NCBI GenBank assembly: GCA_903909815.1
Contig: CAIVXG010000030.1
Coordinates: forward strand, 1 to 64,000
Direction of reading: 5' to 3'
Source of the DNA: an uncultured beta proteobacterium
GTDB taxonomy: Bacteria > Pseudomonadota > Gammaproteobacteria > Burkholderiales > Burkholderiaceae_C
DNA: 64,000 nucleotides
Both the position numbers and the translations under genes were made by a program. This document shows, in pieces, positions 1 to 10,349 of the stretch; the first letter of the stretch is position 1, and each line of letters opens with the position of its first letter. Below the pieces are notes generated by a model. It was given only the letters and a program-made list of their open reading frames with translations. It was not told the origin of the DNA and did no database searches.

Positions 1-111
1 GCGGTGCGAAAGCAACTCAAGAACTACGAGCGCATGAAGCTCCTGATGGAGCACTGGATTGACTTGGCAACGGAATTGTCAACCCTGCGGTTGACTCAAA
101 AGACCGGTTGA
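1..111 (+). CDS. C-terminal end of an unidentified protein (partial)
   Basis: The first frame is open from base 1 and ends with TGA at 109-111, giving the last 36 residues of a protein whose start lies outside the window. The tail is charged and leucine-rich (for example KQLKNYERMKLLMEHW), and looks like one continuous amphipathic helix. I do not recognise the family. It reads in the same direction as the signalling genes that follow, with an 81-bp gap to the next start. It could also be a spurious open frame, but the codon usage looks normal for the region. Confidence 0.45.
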   Translation, partial: AVRKQLKNYERMKLLMEHWIDLATELSTLRLTQKTG

Positions 112-192
112 ATGTCAGCGAGAACTTAGCACTGTCCAGTCATTGACTACTTTGGCGCTTTCGCATTCGATCCTGCCACTTTAGGCTTACGC

Positions 193-492
193 GTGAAAAC
201 TCTACAAGAAGTCGTCAAATCGGTAGGGCACACGAAATTTCTCGTGGGCATCACCGTGATATCCATCGCTGCGTCTATTGTTCTTACGTTTTTGGTGGAG
301 GTCATTCTGGGGCGCGCCCTCTCCATTGATGCTTGGTTTTTGTGCGTTTTGACCCCCTCCATCGTCGCCCCGTTTGCGGCGTGGTACGAGCGGCGCACTT
401 TACGGATGGCGCTGAGCGCGTTTCAAGCATCGGTGTTTGAAGTTAAACCATTGCAGGGGCTGGAAGATGGACTACATCCTTATCGTCGATGA
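193..492 (+). CDS. Small membrane protein with two predicted TM segments
   Basis: This is a 99-residue frame with a GTG start. It has two hydrophobic stretches, roughly residues 15-37 and 45-63, separated by a short polar loop, then a basic segment (WYERRTLRM) that would sit in the cytoplasm. The layout resembles the short two-TM input module found at the N-terminus of some diguanylate cyclases and kinases, but no catalytic domain follows. Its last 26 bp overlap the start of the receiver gene in another frame, which suggests translational coupling. It may be a genuine small membrane partner of the downstream signalling proteins or the stump of a lost sensor. Function unknown. Confidence 0.5.
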   Translation: MKTLQEVVKSVGHTKFLVGITVISIAASIVLTFLVEVILGRALSIDAWFLCVLTPSIVAPFAAWYERRTLRMALSAFQASVFEVKPLQGLEDGLHPYRR

Positions 493-829
493 CCAGGCGG
501 ATATCCGACGTTTGCTTAGCATCACGCTGGGCAAGCAGTACGAGGTCATTGAAGCCGACAACGGTATCGAAGCGCTGTATGCGGCACGTAAATACCATCC
601 AGTTGTCGTCCTGCTGGATGTGATGATGCCCGGCGAACTCGATGGCCTGCAAGTACTGGAAGCCATCAAGTCGGGCGAAAAAACCAAAGAAATCCTGGTC
701 GCCATGGTCACCGCGCGAGGTCAACAGCTGGACCGGGAAGAGGCTGAGCGCCGCGGGGCAGACGCCTACTTCATCAAGCCTTTCAGCCCGCTGCAAGTGA
801 TCAACTGGATACGGGAAAATCTTAAATGA
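467..829 (+). CDS. Stand-alone response regulator receiver protein
   Basis: A single CheY-like receiver domain fills the whole 120-residue protein. Visible landmarks are the acidic pair in ILIVDDQADIRR, the phospho-acceptor Asp in VVLLDVMMPG, the Thr in MVTARG and the Lys in FIKPFSPLQ. An upstream in-frame ATG at 437 exists, but I chose 467 because the paralogue at 18676 starts at exactly the equivalent residue and also has 120 residues. There is no output domain, so it probably acts by protein-protein contact. Its stop overlaps the start of the GGDEF-EAL gene as ATGA, so the two are likely made together. The hybrid kinase at 2974 is the obvious candidate phosphodonor, by inference from position. 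Confidence 0.9.
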   Translation: MDYILIVDDQADIRRLLSITLGKQYEVIEADNGIEALYAARKYHPVVVLLDVMMPGELDGLQVLEAIKSGEKTKEILVAMVTARGQQLDREEAERRGADAYFIKPFSPLQVINWIRENLK

Positions 830-2970
830 ATGCTGGTTCACCCGCATCCGTCCCCGAGCTTGAGAGCCTGAAAGCGCAATTGATTCGGTACGCCGAGGAC
901 ATGGAAGAACTCATGCAACAGCACAGCCGCCTGCAAGAGCAGCACCAAATGATTCTGCAATCCATGGGCCGCGAGATTCATACCGACGATTTGATCCTCA
1001 ATGTGCTTACCGCATCTGCGCCCATCAGTATGGTGACCGATCAGAGAGGGCACATACTGCACGTGAGCCAGAGCCTTCATACACCTGCTGCTGCGCGCAA
1101 AGAATTGCGCGCGTCGCCGCAGTTTCAAGCACAACTGCGGCGATTGAGCGCAAGCGTGCCAAGCCAAAGTGGTTTGCTTTGTCGCCTCATCGCTTCTGAA
1201 AGCGGCGTTGCCAGGTCGGTGTCATATGACGCATTGGCGCTACAGCGACGCGCAGCCGGCAAGATTGAAATTCATTGGTTGATGGAATTGACCCGGCCGG
1301 AAGACTCCGGGACGAACCTTTTCCTGGGGCGGCTAGTGCATGGTGCGGACAAGGATAGTGGAATGATTCTGGCAAGTCCTCACGGCACCATCATGGCCGT
1401 GAATGAGGGCTTCTGTTGCATCAGCGGATACCAGGCCTCCGAACTTTTGCATGGCAATCCGCGCATGTTGAGTTCGGGCCGGCATGGAGCCGGTTTTTAT
1501 CAGAAATTCTGGCTGGAACTGCTGGAAAAAGGTAGCTGGAGCGGCACCCTGTTCAACCGCCGCAAAGGCGGGCAGATCTTTCTAGAGTGGCAAACCGTCA
1601 GAATGGTGGAGGACGAGGCCGGCCGAGTTGTCGGCTATCTGGCTTCTGCTACCGACCTGAGCTATTCCGACCCCTCTGCCACCCGACTGCAAAAGCTGGC
1701 CTACACCGACCCGCTGACCGAATTGCCCAACCGGCGCAAGCTAGTCGATTTTCTAGGGCAGCGGCTGGGCGAACCCGATGCGACCGAGCAAGCGCTGGCT
1801 GTATTGTTTATCGACCTTAACCGGTTTAAACCTATCAACGACGAGCTGGGGCATGAAGTAGGCGATGTGGTGCTCAAGGAAGTCGCGCGGCGTATGGCTA
1901 ACGTATTGGAGCCGACCGATCTGCTAGCGCGGGTGGGGGGTGACGAATTCGTAGTGGTGCTTTGCGATGCGGGGCGCGCATCTCAGGCGCCGCAGATAGC
2001 CCAACAATTGCAACAGGCACTTCTGCCTGCCATACCCGTCGGCAATCATCGCCTCAAAATCAGCGGGAGTATGGGATGCGCTGTATATCCGAAGGATGCA
2101 CAAGACATCGAAAGTCTGCTCAAAAATGCTGACACCGCCATGTACGTCTCCAAGCGCAAAGCCATCGCATTCTGCGCATTCGATCCATCCATGAATGGCC
2201 CCGGCGAGGTAAATTTAGATCTCGATTTGTGGCAAGCGCTTGACCGGGGTGAGATCAGCATGGTCTACCAGCCGCAAATCCGCACCGGCGGCCAGTCGTT
2301 GCGCGGTTGCGAAGCATTAATGCGCTGGCACCACCCGACAGCGGGCGATATCGAGCCCACTGTATTTATCGCCATCGCGGAAAGAACTGGGGCGATTCTC
2401 CACTTGGGGAGCTGGGCACTGGCGCATGCCTGCGAGCAGTTGCAAAGCTGGCGCCAGTCCGGAATGCCGGACCTGACAATGTCATTGAATGTCTCTCTGC
2501 GCCAACTTCGGGATATTGGATTCGCCAACCAGGTGGAAGCGGTACTTGCCGACAAGCAAATACCCACGCATCTGCTGGAACTCGAACTAAGTGAGTCGCA
2601 GGCATCTTTGCTCACACCGGTTGATAACCGCGTTATAGGGCTGCTTCGAAAGCTGGGCGTGCGCATTGCGATTGATGATTTCGGCAGCTCTTTTAACAGC
2701 ATCGCACGGCTGAACGCACTGCCCATCAGTTGTCTGAAAATCAATTCCGAGTGCGTTCAAAACCTCACCCGCACGCTGGACGCGCGGGCCATTAGTACCT
2801 GCATGATTGCCATCGGCAGGGCCATGGGAATTGAAGTGATAGCGCAAGGGGTGGAGAGCGAAGCACAGGCGGAGCTTCTGTCGGAACAAGGCTGTCGCGT
2901 GATTCAGGGTTTTTATGCGGGCCATCCGGTCTCGGCCGATACACTGGCCCAAATGGTGGAGGCGCTGTAA
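826..2970 (+). CDS. PAS-GGDEF-EAL protein; EAL domain lacks the catalytic Glu
   Basis: This 714-residue protein has no clear TM segment and begins with a coiled-coil-like stretch (residues 5-50). A degenerate PAS region follows, then a PAS domain around 180-285, GGDEF at about 290-450 and EAL at about 470-710. The cyclase motif GGDEF is at residues 371-375 and the substrate residues (DLNRFKPIND, GHEVGD) are intact. The inhibitory RxxD site reads EPTD, so product inhibition is probably absent. In the EAL domain E496, the Asn of LNVS, the DD of IDDFG and the Lys of LKIN are present. The glutamate of the EGVE motif, the catalytic Glu of this family, is Gln674 (IAQGVE). I infer an active diguanylate cyclase with an inactive or c-di-GMP-binding EAL domain. 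It overlaps the receiver gene by 4 bp and has a paralogue at 19035. Confidence 0.92.
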   Translation: MNAGSPASVPELESLKAQLIRYAEDMEELMQQHSRLQEQHQMILQSMGREIHTDDLILNVLTASAPISMVTDQRGHILHVSQSLHTPAAARKELRASPQFQAQLRRLSASVPSQSGLLCRLIASESGVARSVSYDALALQRRAAGKIEIHWLMELTRPEDSGTNLFLGRLVHGADKDSGMILASPHGTIMAVNEGFCCISGYQASELLHGNPRMLSSGRHGAGFYQKFWLELLEKGSWSGTLFNRRKGGQIFLEWQTVRMVEDEAGRVVGYLASATDLSYSDPSATRLQKLAYTDPLTELPNRRKLVDFLGQRLGEPDATEQALAVLFIDLNRFKPINDELGHEVGDVVLKEVARRMANVLEPTDLLARVGGDEFVVVLCDAGRASQAPQIAQQLQQALLPAIPVGNHRLKISGSMGCAVYPKDAQDIESLLKNADTAMYVSKRKAIAFCAFDPSMNGPGEVNLDLDLWQALDRGEISMVYQPQIRTGGQSLRGCEALMRWHHPTAGDIEPTVFIAIAERTGAILHLGSWALAHACEQLQSWRQSGMPDLTMSLNVSLRQLRDIGFANQVEAVLADKQIPTHLLELELSESQASLLTPVDNRVIGLLRKLGVRIAIDDFGSSFNSIARLNALPISCLKINSECVQNLTRTLDARAISTCMIAIGRAMGIEVIAQGVESEAQAELLSEQGCRVIQGFYAGHPVSADTLAQMVEAL

Positions 2971-2973
2971 GCC

Positions 2974-5900
2974 ATGGCACGCAACATCATTTCTCATTTT
3001 GAAGGTCTGAAAATCTGGACCAAGCTGGCACTGGCTTTTTCCGGCCTGCTGCTGGTATCGGTGCTGGTGGGTTTGCAGTCGATTTACAGCAACCGCATGC
3101 AGGCCGAAGAAGTACAACGCATGTACAACATGGAACTCAAAGGCGTATCCAGCGTCAAAGAGGCCAATATCCAGTTTATGGCCATTGGTCGCGATTTGCG
3201 CCAGATGGCGCTGGCACCAGACGAGCCAAGCCGTACCGCAGCGCAGCGGGGCCTCACGGACGCACGCGAACAAATGCTCGCAGCACTCAAGGTTAGCGAG
3301 CATTTGTTTTTCCGAGCCGAGGGCAAGGAACTGCTGGGCAAAACCAATGCCATCGTGAAGCGCTACCTGGCCAATGTGGACCGGGCACAGGCGCTCATTG
3401 CGCAAGAACACGATTTCCGTTCCAGCAAAGCAGCCGGGTTCCTGGCCAGTGCTGACAACATCGCTGTGTTTGAAGCAACTGACCGCCTGATGGACGAATT
3501 GAATGCACACAAAGAGGCGGCTGCGCAGGAAGCGGCAATGGAGTCGGCTGAAGTTTCTGCATCGGTGCAGCGATGGACCATTGCCTTGCTACTGTTGGCG
3601 GCTTTTTTCGGTGTGGGTTTCAGCGTGTTGATCGGTATGTCCGTACGCCGGCCTACGGCGCGCCTGAACAGCAGCGTGGAGGACTTGGCACTGGGCAAAC
3701 TGTATGCGCCCATTCCGCATCAGGAGTTCACCAACGAGATCGGCTCCATGGCCAAGTCATTGCAGGTGCTACAAACCCTGGCGCAGGACGCCGAGGTGTT
3801 GCGCTGGGTAAAGGGCAACTCCGCGGAACTGGGCCGCGCTTTGCAGTCCATCGAAGACCTGGACGAATTCGTCCGCATTTTGATGTCCTGGCTCACACCT
3901 ATCGCCGGAGCACAGGTCGGGCTGATGTACGTGTCCGACGAATCCGGCGGCCACTTCAGCTACGCCGGCGGCTGGGGGGACAGTATTTCCATCGATGCGC
4001 GGGCGGGCTTTGCGGCCGGTGACGGGCTACGCGGCCAATGTGCGATGGACGGGAAGCCTATCGATTTACGCGCGCCGCAACAGCAGTTGCATCTGCACTC
4101 GCGTTCAGGCCTGCTCGATGCGCCACCCGGACAGGTTCGAATCATCCCGGTGCTGGGAAATTCCGGCAAAACACTGGCGGTGATTGAACTCGGCAGCCTG
4201 AATCCGGCAAACAAGCGGCAGGAAGCCCTGACCGCCGAAGTGATGCCGCTGATTGCCTTGAGCCTGGAAATTCTGGGCCGTAACCGCACCACCCGGGCGC
4301 TGCTGATGCAAACGCAGGAGCAGGCACAGGAACTGGTCACCGCACGAGAAACCGCCGAAGAGGCAACCCGTGCCAAGAGCGAATTTCTGGCCAACATGAG
4401 CCATGAAATCCGCACTCCGATGAACGCAGTGATCGGCCTATCGCACCTGGCCCTGCGCACCGACCTGACGCCCAAGCAGCGTGACTACCTGCAGAAAATT
4501 CACTCCGAGGGCAGTGCCTTGCTGGGTGTCATCAACGACATTTTGGATTTCTCCAAAATCGAGGCCGGCAAGATGGGCCTGGAGTCAGCGCCATTCTGGC
4601 TCGACGACCTGCTCGACAGTGTGGCCCTGCTGATAACCCCCAAAGCGCATGAGAAGGGGCTGGAGCTGCTGGTGCGCATCGCGCCTGATGTGCCGCTGGG
4701 CTTGATGGGCGACGCATTGCGCCTGCGGCAGGTGCTGATCAATCTGTTAGGCAACGCCATCAAGTTCACGCAATCCGGGCAGGTCCAGGTGGACGTTCGC
4801 CTCAAGGAACAGAGCCTGGACCAACTGGGGCTGGAAATTGCCATCAGTGACACCGGTGTCGGTATTGCGCCCGAGCAACTGGCCCGGCTGTTTACCGCCT
4901 TCAACCAGGCGGATAGCTCCACCACGCGCAAGTACGGCGGCACCGGATTGGGCCTGGCGATATCCAAGCGCTTTGTGGAAATGATGGACGGTGACATCAG
5001 CGTGGAATCGACCCCGGGCGTTGGAAGCGTGTTTATGTTTACGGTGCGTCCGCGTCTGTCGCACCAGCAGCGGCACGTCAATGTCGGGCACGACGCGGTG
5101 CAGGGCATGCGGGTGCTGGTCGTGGACGACAACGCCAATGCACGCCAGATCCTGGGCGAGCAACTCGGCGCACTGGGCATGCGGGTGGAATTGGCGGACG
5201 GCGGGCAGTCCGGCATCGACGCCGTCAAACGAATGGACTCAGACGACCCCTTCGACTTCGTGCTGATGGACTGGAAGATGCCGAACATCAACGGTGTGAG
5301 CGCCACGAAAATCATCATGCATGAAGCCCCCTTGAAAAACCGGCCGGCGGTTGTCATCGTGACATCATTCGGTGTGGACGAGGTCCGGCTGGCGGGCAGC
5401 CGTGCGGGGGCCAGTGCATTTATCGACAAGCCGGTCAGCCAGTCGCGCCTGTGGGACACACTGGCGGAACTGGCACACCCCGAAAGTGTGAACCGCCCAG
5501 CACATGTTTCGAATGAACCGGTTGTCAGCTTTGCCGGTATGCAGGTTCTGCTGGTGGAAGACAACGAGATCAACCAGCAGATTGCCTGCGAGTTGTTGCA
5601 GGCGATGGACGTGCGCGTTACGCTGGCGCACAACGGGCAGGAAGCCGTGGACCTGCTGCAGGCTCAGCCCGACCCGCTACCCTGGTCTATGGTGCTGATG
5701 GACCTGCAAATGCCGGTGCTTGACGGCCACCAGGCGACGCACATCCTGCGCAGCCAAAAGCGATTTGACTCTCTGCCCATCATTGCCATGACGGCGCATG
5801 CCATGCAGGACGAAGTGCGCCGCTGCCTGGACGAGGGAATGAACCACCACATTTCCAAGCCTATCGACCCGGATGTCTTGGTGGAAAGCCTCCGGCGCTG

Positions 5901-6576
5901 GGGCAAGCCCGCGCCGGGTAAAAAGACCCGCAGCGCCGCCACGGCGGGATTTGAAAAGGCACCAGCCCAACAGGAGTCCATCGATATTGAGGGTATTGAC
6001 ACCGCAGGCGGCCTGGCGAACTGCATGCACAACGCCAAAACCTACTGGATGCTGCTGGAAAAATTTCATGCGCTGCTTGAACGCACCCCGCGCCTGATAC
6101 GCGATGCCTTGCAAGTACAGGACTACACGTCAGCGCAGCGGGCCGCGCACTCCCTCAAAGGCGTCAGCTTGAATCTGGGCGCCAACGACTGCGGCGCTCT
6201 GTGTGCAGTGGCCGAGCGGGCACTGCAAGATCACCTGCCTCTGCCGCAGTTCGAGCCGCAACTCCTCACCCTGGAAGACACCATCACCAAACTGGCGATG
6301 CATGTCAGTGCAGCGCTTGCGCTGCACGCGAAAGCTTCCGCAACGCACGCGCCAACAGCCAGTGAACTGGCTGAAATATGCAGCCAACTAAGGGGGCTTT
6401 TGAGTTCCAGTGATTCGCGCGCAGAGATGCTATTTGCGGACAACGCCGCGGCGCTTCGCACGGCTTTCGGCGCACAGTGCGACGTTCTGCATCAGCACAT
6501 TTCCCAGTTTGAGTTTGAACGGGCTCTGGAATGTCTTGAAGCGCTCATGCAGGCTTCGAACCTTCAGATTACCTAG
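2974..6576 (+). CDS. Membrane hybrid sensor histidine kinase with GAF, two receivers and HPt
   Basis: This 1200-residue kinase has a TM near residue 15-38, a helical periplasmic sensor of the four-helix-bundle type and a second TM near 200-222. A HAMP-like linker and a GAF-like region (about 290-440) follow. The HisKA domain carries the phospho-accepting His477 (MSHEIRTP), followed by the ATPase domain ([24 protein letters not shown]). Two receivers come next, with phospho-acceptors Asp766 (LMDWKMP) and Asp910 (LMDLQMP). The C-terminal HPt domain has His1059 (AAHSLKG). This is a complete phosphorelay in one polypeptide, of the BarA/TorS type. It starts 3 bp after the GGDEF-EAL gene and is followed 7 bp later by the REC-HD-GYP gene, so the cluster looks like one operon. 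The stimulus is unknown. Confidence 0.93.
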   Translation: MARNIISHFEGLKIWTKLALAFSGLLLVSVLVGLQSIYSNRMQAEEVQRMYNMELKGVSSVKEANIQFMAIGRDLRQMALAPDEPSRTAAQRGLTDAREQMLAALKVSEHLFFRAEGKELLGKTNAIVKRYLANVDRAQALIAQEHDFRSSKAAGFLASADNIAVFEATDRLMDELNAHKEAAAQEAAMESAEVSASVQRWTIALLLLAAFFGVGFSVLIGMSVRRPTARLNSSVEDLALGKLYAPIPHQEFTNEIGSMAKSLQVLQTLAQDAEVLRWVKGNSAELGRALQSIEDLDEFVRILMSWLTPIAGAQVGLMYVSDESGGHFSYAGGWGDSISIDARAGFAAGDGLRGQCAMDGKPIDLRAPQQQLHLHSRSGLLDAPPGQVRIIPVLGNSGKTLAVIELGSLNPANKRQEALTAEVMPLIALSLEILGRNRTTRALLMQTQEQAQELVTARETAEEATRAKSEFLANMSHEIRTPMNAVIGLSHLALRTDLTPKQRDYLQKIHSEGSALLGVINDILDFSKIEAGKMGLESAPFWLDDLLDSVALLITPKAHEKGLELLVRIAPDVPLGLMGDALRLRQVLINLLGNAIKFTQSGQVQVDVRLKEQSLDQLGLEIAISDTGVGIAPEQLARLFTAFNQADSSTTRKYGGTGLGLAISKRFVEMMDGDISVESTPGVGSVFMFTVRPRLSHQQRHVNVGHDAVQGMRVLVVDDNANARQILGEQLGALGMRVELADGGQSGIDAVKRMDSDDPFDFVLMDWKMPNINGVSATKIIMHEAPLKNRPAVVIVTSFGVDEVRLAGSRAGASAFIDKPVSQSRLWDTLAELAHPESVNRPAHVSNEPVVSFAGMQVLLVEDNEINQQIACELLQAMDVRVTLAHNGQEAVDLLQAQPDPLPWSMVLMDLQMPVLDGHQATHILRSQKRFDSLPIIAMTAHAMQDEVRRCLDEGMNHHISKPIDPDVLVESLRRWGKPAPGKKTRSAATAGFEKAPAQQESIDIEGIDTAGGLANCMHNAKTYWMLLEKFHALLERTPRLIRDALQVQDYTSAQRAAHSLKGVSLNLGANDCGALCAVAERALQDHLPLPQFEPQLLTLEDTITKLAMHVSAALALHAKASATHAPTASELAEICSQLRGLLSSSDSRAEMLFADNAAALRTAFGAQCDVLHQHISQFEFERALECLEALMQASNLQIT

Positions 6577-6583
6577 AGCCGCC

Positions 6584-7753
6584 ATGGACATTTTTTCCCC
6601 CGTTAAAAGCACCATCCTGGTGGTGGATGATGAAATTACCAATCTCTCCTTGTTGGCCGGCCTGCTGCATGACCAGTACCAGGTCAAGGTAGCCAAAGAC
6701 GGTGAGCGCGCCATTGAACTGACACATCGCGAAACGCCGGACCTGATCCTGCTGGACATCATGATGCCCGGCATTGACGGCTACGAGGTCTGCACGCTGC
6801 TAAAAGCGAATCCGCAGACCCGCCACATACCCATTATTTTTCTGACCAGCCAGACCGACTCGCGCAATGAGGAAATGGGGCTGCAGCTCGGCGCGGTGGA
6901 TTACATTACCCGCCCCATCCGGCCCGGCATATTGCTGTCACGCGTCAAAGCGCATCTGGCCGACGCTGCCACCAGCCAGGCGGTACGGGTCAACAACGAA
7001 TACCTGGAGTACGAGGTGGCCAAGCGCACGCGGCAGCTGACGGCCATGCAGGATGTTTCCATTCTGGCCATGGCTTCGCTGGCTGAAACGCGCGACACGG
7101 ACACCGGAAACCACCTGCGCCGCACCCAGAACTATGTGCGCCTGCTGGCTCGGCACATGCAAAACAAGCTTGAGTACGACGAATTTTTGAGCGACCAGAT
7201 GGTCGACATGTTGTACCGATGCGCACCGCTGCACGATATTGGAAAGGTAGGCATTCCAGACCGCATTCTGCTCAAGCCCGGACGCTATACGCCTGAAGAG
7301 TACGAACTCATGAAGCTCCACCCCACGCTGGGACGCGATGCATTGGAGAACGCACAACGGGTAGCAGGCAGCGCGGCAAGGCAACTGGATGGGCCGGCGG
7401 ATTTTTTTGAAATCGCCAAGGAAATAACATACAGCCACCACGAACGCTGGGACGGACTTGGTTACCCCGAAGGTCTAAAAGGTCGCCAGATTCCCATTGC
7501 TGCGAGGCTCATGTCAATTGCAGACGTCTACGATGCGCTAATCTGCAAGCGCGTCTATAAGCCCGCCATGTCACAGGCCAAGGCGGCTGAAATCATTGTG
7601 GACGGACGGGGGACTTTTTTTGCACCGGAGTTGGTCGACGCATTCCTGGCGCTGCTGCCGCAATTCGACATGGTTGCCCACCGTTATGCGGACACCGACG
7701 ACGATCTGGCCATCAAGGCGCAATTCGCTATCAGTGCCATCGGCCCGTTGTAA
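6584..7753 (+). CDS. Response regulator with HD-GYP c-di-GMP phosphodiesterase domain
   Basis: The protein has 389 residues: a receiver at 8-125 (phospho-acceptor in LILLDIMMPG) and an HD-GYP domain at about 160-370. The metal ligands and signature residues are all visible: GNHLRRT, the HD of APLHDIGKVGIPD, MKLHP, SHHERWDGLGYP and IADVYDAL. HD-GYP proteins hydrolyse c-di-GMP to pGpG or GMP. I use the ATG at 6584, which lies just after the hybrid-kinase stop and directly before the receiver fold; an earlier in-frame start would lie inside the kinase gene. It is the only protein in this window with an apparently intact c-di-GMP phosphodiesterase, and the HPt of the kinase upstream is its likely phosphate source (inference). 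Confidence 0.93.
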   Translation: MDIFSPVKSTILVVDDEITNLSLLAGLLHDQYQVKVAKDGERAIELTHRETPDLILLDIMMPGIDGYEVCTLLKANPQTRHIPIIFLTSQTDSRNEEMGLQLGAVDYITRPIRPGILLSRVKAHLADAATSQAVRVNNEYLEYEVAKRTRQLTAMQDVSILAMASLAETRDTDTGNHLRRTQNYVRLLARHMQNKLEYDEFLSDQMVDMLYRCAPLHDIGKVGIPDRILLKPGRYTPEEYELMKLHPTLGRDALENAQRVAGSAARQLDGPADFFEIAKEITYSHHERWDGLGYPEGLKGRQIPIAARLMSIADVYDALICKRVYKPAMSQAKAAEIIVDGRGTFFAPELVDAFLALLPQFDMVAHRYADTDDDLAIKAQFAISAIGPL

Positions 7754-7762
7754 ACCGGAGAC

Positions 7763-8065
7763 TTGTGCGATGCAAAAGAGCATTGGACATGTATAGGTGT
7801 TTTCAGAGCGGCCGAACAAGCGGTGCGACTGGAGCGTTGGCTATCCAATGTGAACCGTCCCGTGGTCGTTGAAATAGGTGCGGGGACTGCCATCCCCTCA
7901 GTTCGTCACTTCAGCCACAGGGTCATCCATGAGTTCGGCGGGAGGTTGGTGCGCATCAACCCCCGTGAGTTCAGTGTGCCAACGCCCTTTGATGTTGAGC
8001 TGGCAAGTGGGGCTGCTCATACCTTGGCGGAGATTGACCGGGTGATGCATTCGGCGCGCATGTGA
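7763..8065 (+). pseudogene. C-terminal remnant of a SIR2-like NAD-dependent deacylase
   Basis: About 100 residues are readable. The core (RPVVVEIGAGTAIPSVR, then GGRLVRINPRE) resembles the last strand-loop segment of SIR2-family proteins, where an IGAGT-type loop contacts NAD and an INPRE segment follows. The N-terminal two thirds, including the Zn-binding region and catalytic His, are absent; the frame runs directly into the end of the HD-GYP gene 10 bp upstream. The only upstream start is a TTG without a convincing ribosome site. I read this as a decayed gene whose front part was lost when the signalling cluster was placed here. The family assignment is from memory of the motif. Confidence 0.45.
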
Positions 8066-8110
8066 CGCTCGATTCTGAAAATCGTCTTACATCCGCCGTT
8101 ACATCGCTCA

Positions 8111-8150
8111 AAAAAGAAAAAAGCCCGCTACGTTTTATATAGCAGGCTTT
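8111..8150 (-). terminator. Rho-independent terminator downstream of tRNA-His
   Basis: On the minus strand an 11-bp stem (arms 8140-8150 and 8120-8130, one G-U pair) with a nine-base A/T-rich loop is followed by a run of T interrupted once by C. It lies 13 bp after the tRNA-His 3' end and would end the hupB/tRNA-Val/ppiD/tRNA-His transcription unit. Confidence 0.8.
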
Positions 8151-8162
8151 CCAGTGTTTACT

Positions 8163-8238
8163 TGGGGTGGCTGATGGGGCTCGAACCCACGACAACAGGA
8201 ATCACAATCCTGGACTCTACCAACTGAGCTACAGCCAC
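8163..8238 (-). tRNA. tRNA-His (anticodon GTG)
   Basis: The minus strand folds as a complete cloverleaf. The acceptor strands are GTGGCTG and CAGCCAC, the D-loop reads AGCTCAGTTGGTAGAG, and the anticodon loop TTGTGAT carries GTG. The T-arm contains TTCGAGC, and CCA is encoded. The C discriminator and the additional G at position -1 (base 8239) are hallmarks of tRNA-His. It sits 30 bp downstream of ppiD on the same strand. Confidence 0.97.
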
Positions 8239-8268
8239 CGCAGAGATGCAATTATAGCGGCTACCGAA

Positions 8269-10203
8269 CTACGGCGAAGCCAGCGCATCGACGCCCGACA
8301 CGGCAACCGACTTGGGCGCGTTGAACTTCACCTTGAAGCGTTGTTTCAACAGCTCGTAGTAGGCTGAAATTTCCGCAACACTCCATGCCTGGTTGTATTG
8401 CGCCTGGTCCTGCTTCGCGCTTTCGTCGGTCACACCTGTGCGTGCCAGCGTCTTGTTGACTTTGACCACGGCATAGCCCCGCAAGCCCAGATCAACGCCA
8501 ACAAAGGCGGGCAAGGTAGTGGTGTCGGCACGCAATGCGGCCTCGACCAGAGCCACCGGCTGGCTCTGCGGTTGATCACGGGAGATGGTCACGACAGCGG
8601 GTAGCTGCGCACCCTCTGGGCTGGCTTTCCAGGCGGCCAGCCGAGCCGCGCCCTCTTTCTTCGCAAGCTCGGCACCCCGCGCCGCCTGCAGACGTTCGCG
8701 CACCTGGGTTTTGACTTCAGCCAAGGGCAAAGTGCGTGCCGGCGTGTACTGCACGATGCGACCCGACACCAACTGATTCGGCGCAATTTCGATGGCCTCG
8801 GTGTTGTGTTTCTTCTCGAGTGCGTCCCCCGAAAAAATGGCGGCCAGGAACTTCGGGTTGGCGAGCACGCCGGTGATGCCTGCTGCGGGTTTGCGCGTCA
8901 GCCCCTGCGCAGTGTGCAGTTCCAGTTTGAGCCGCTCCACGACGGGTTTGAGACTATCGGACTGCTCGTACACCGTGTTGGTAAATGCCTCGGCTGACTC
9001 AGCGTACTTGTGCTGCGCCTGCTGCTTTTTCAGGTCGACCTCAATCTCGGGGCGAACCTCCTCGAAGCTGCGCTTCTTGGGTGTCTTGATGTCAGTGAGC
9101 CTGATGATGTGGTAGCCGAAGTCAGACTCCACGACGCCGCTGATTTCACCCTTGTTCAGTGCAAAGGCCGCATCTTCGAACGGCTTGAGCATCGTGCCGC
9201 GCGTGAAGAAATCCAGATCGCCACCATTGGCAGCCGATCCCGGATCCTGCGAATTCTTCTTGGCCAGTTCAGCAAAGCTGTCGGGTGCCTTCTGCACCGC
9301 CAGCAACAACTCCTGCGCGCGCGCCTTGGCCTTTTGCCGCGCCTCAGGCGCAGCGCTTTTGGGCGACTCGATCAGGATGTGGCTGGCACGGCGTTCCTCT
9401 TTGCCGCTCAGGCGCTCTTGATTCTGCTCATAGTAGGTCTTGAGATCGGCTTCGCTCAGCACCAGAGATTTCTTCACGGCATCCAGGTCCAGCGTCACGT
9501 ATTCGATGCTGGCCTGCTCCGTCGACTGGAACAGCGCCAGGTTTGACTGGTAGTAGGCATCCATCTCGGTGTCGGTGGGCTCCACCTTGGACGCAAATTC
9601 TGCCGCGTTGAAGAGTGCCACTTGCACTTCGCGGCGCTCCAGGAAAGCATTCACGGAAAGATCGGCCAAGGATTTAGGGGCAAAGCCCGTTCCCATGATG
9701 CCGTTGGTCACTTGGCGGCTGGAGATGTCAGCGCGTATCTTGGCCTCAAAGCCTTCGGGCGAGAGCCCTTGCTGCGCCACCAACTGCCGATAACGCTCCT
9801 TGTCCAGCGTGCCGTCGGGCAGCCGCAGCGACGCAATCGCCGGGTCTTCCTGCAGTGCACGGCGCAGGCGCTGGTCAGAGGTGAGCAATCCCGATTTTTG
9901 TGCCGCCGCCGCCAAGACCCGTTCCCGCACCAGGCGTTCCAGCGTGATGTAGCGCGCGTTGGCTGAATCCAGACGCTTGAGGTCGACATTCGGTTGCGAT
10001 GCGCGCACGCGCTCCACTTCCTGTTTGTGCGCGTTGTCCCACTCGACCTGTGTGATGTCTTGACCGTCGACCTCGGCTACGGTTTCACCCTTGTCGCGAA
10101 AACGGCTGTAGCCTTCAATTCCAAACAGCAGGAATGAAGGCACGATCAACAAGAACAGCAGGAACTGCATGATCCGGGTGTGCTTGCGAACGAAATCAAA
10201 CAT
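8269..10203 (-). CDS. ppiD: PpiD-type membrane-anchored periplasmic peptidyl-prolyl isomerase/chaperone
   Basis: The product has 644 residues. An N-terminal anchor (about residues 12-30, [18 protein letters not shown]) is followed by a SurA_N-like chaperone region. A parvulin-type rotamase domain lies near 265-360 ([47 protein letters not shown]). A second helical region and an alanine-rich C-terminus follow. PpiD sits on the periplasmic face of the inner membrane near SecYEG and helps newly exported proteins fold. The start ATG at 10203 is preceded by GGAGAG. It follows HU and tRNA-Val on the same strand, an arrangement common in betaproteobacteria. Length and anchor fit the family; I see nothing unusual. 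Confidence 0.93.
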   Translation of the reverse strand: MFDFVRKHTRIMQFLLFLLIVPSFLLFGIEGYSRFRDKGETVAEVDGQDITQVEWDNAHKQEVERVRASQPNVDLKRLDSANARYITLERLVRERVLAAAAQKSGLLTSDQRLRRALQEDPAIASLRLPDGTLDKERYRQLVAQQGLSPEGFEAKIRADISSRQVTNGIMGTGFAPKSLADLSVNAFLERREVQVALFNAAEFASKVEPTDTEMDAYYQSNLALFQSTEQASIEYVTLDLDAVKKSLVLSEADLKTYYEQNQERLSGKEERRASHILIESPKSAAPEARQKAKARAQELLLAVQKAPDSFAELAKKNSQDPGSAANGGDLDFFTRGTMLKPFEDAAFALNKGEISGVVESDFGYHIIRLTDIKTPKKRSFEEVRPEIEVDLKKQQAQHKYAESAEAFTNTVYEQSDSLKPVVERLKLELHTAQGLTRKPAAGITGVLANPKFLAAIFSGDALEKKHNTEAIEIAPNQLVSGRIVQYTPARTLPLAEVKTQVRERLQAARGAELAKKEGAARLAAWKASPEGAQLPAVVTISRDQPQSQPVALVEAALRADTTTLPAFVGVDLGLRGYAVVKVNKTLARTGVTDESAKQDQAQYNQAWSVAEISAYYELLKQRFKVKFNAPKSVAVSGVDALASP

Positions 10204-10266
10204 ACTAAAACTCTCCGAATGCGATACAACAAAAAAAGGCGAACACTGCGTTCGCCTTTGCTTGGG

Positions 10267-10342
10267 TGGTGGGTGCTGAGGGGCTCGAACCCCCGACCTA
10301 CGCCTTGTAAGGGCGCCGCTCTACCAACTGAGCTAAGCACCC
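10267..10342 (-). tRNA. tRNA-Val (anticodon TAC)
   Basis: A full cloverleaf is seen on the minus strand. The acceptor is GGGTGCT with AGCACCC, the anticodon loop is CTTACAA, the T-loop is TTCGAGC, and the discriminator A is followed by an encoded CCA. It begins 7 bp after the HU stop codon and ends 63 bp before the ppiD start, so it is embedded in a protein-coding transcription unit and must be cut out by RNase processing. Confidence 0.97.
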
Positions 10343-10349
10343 CACCTAT

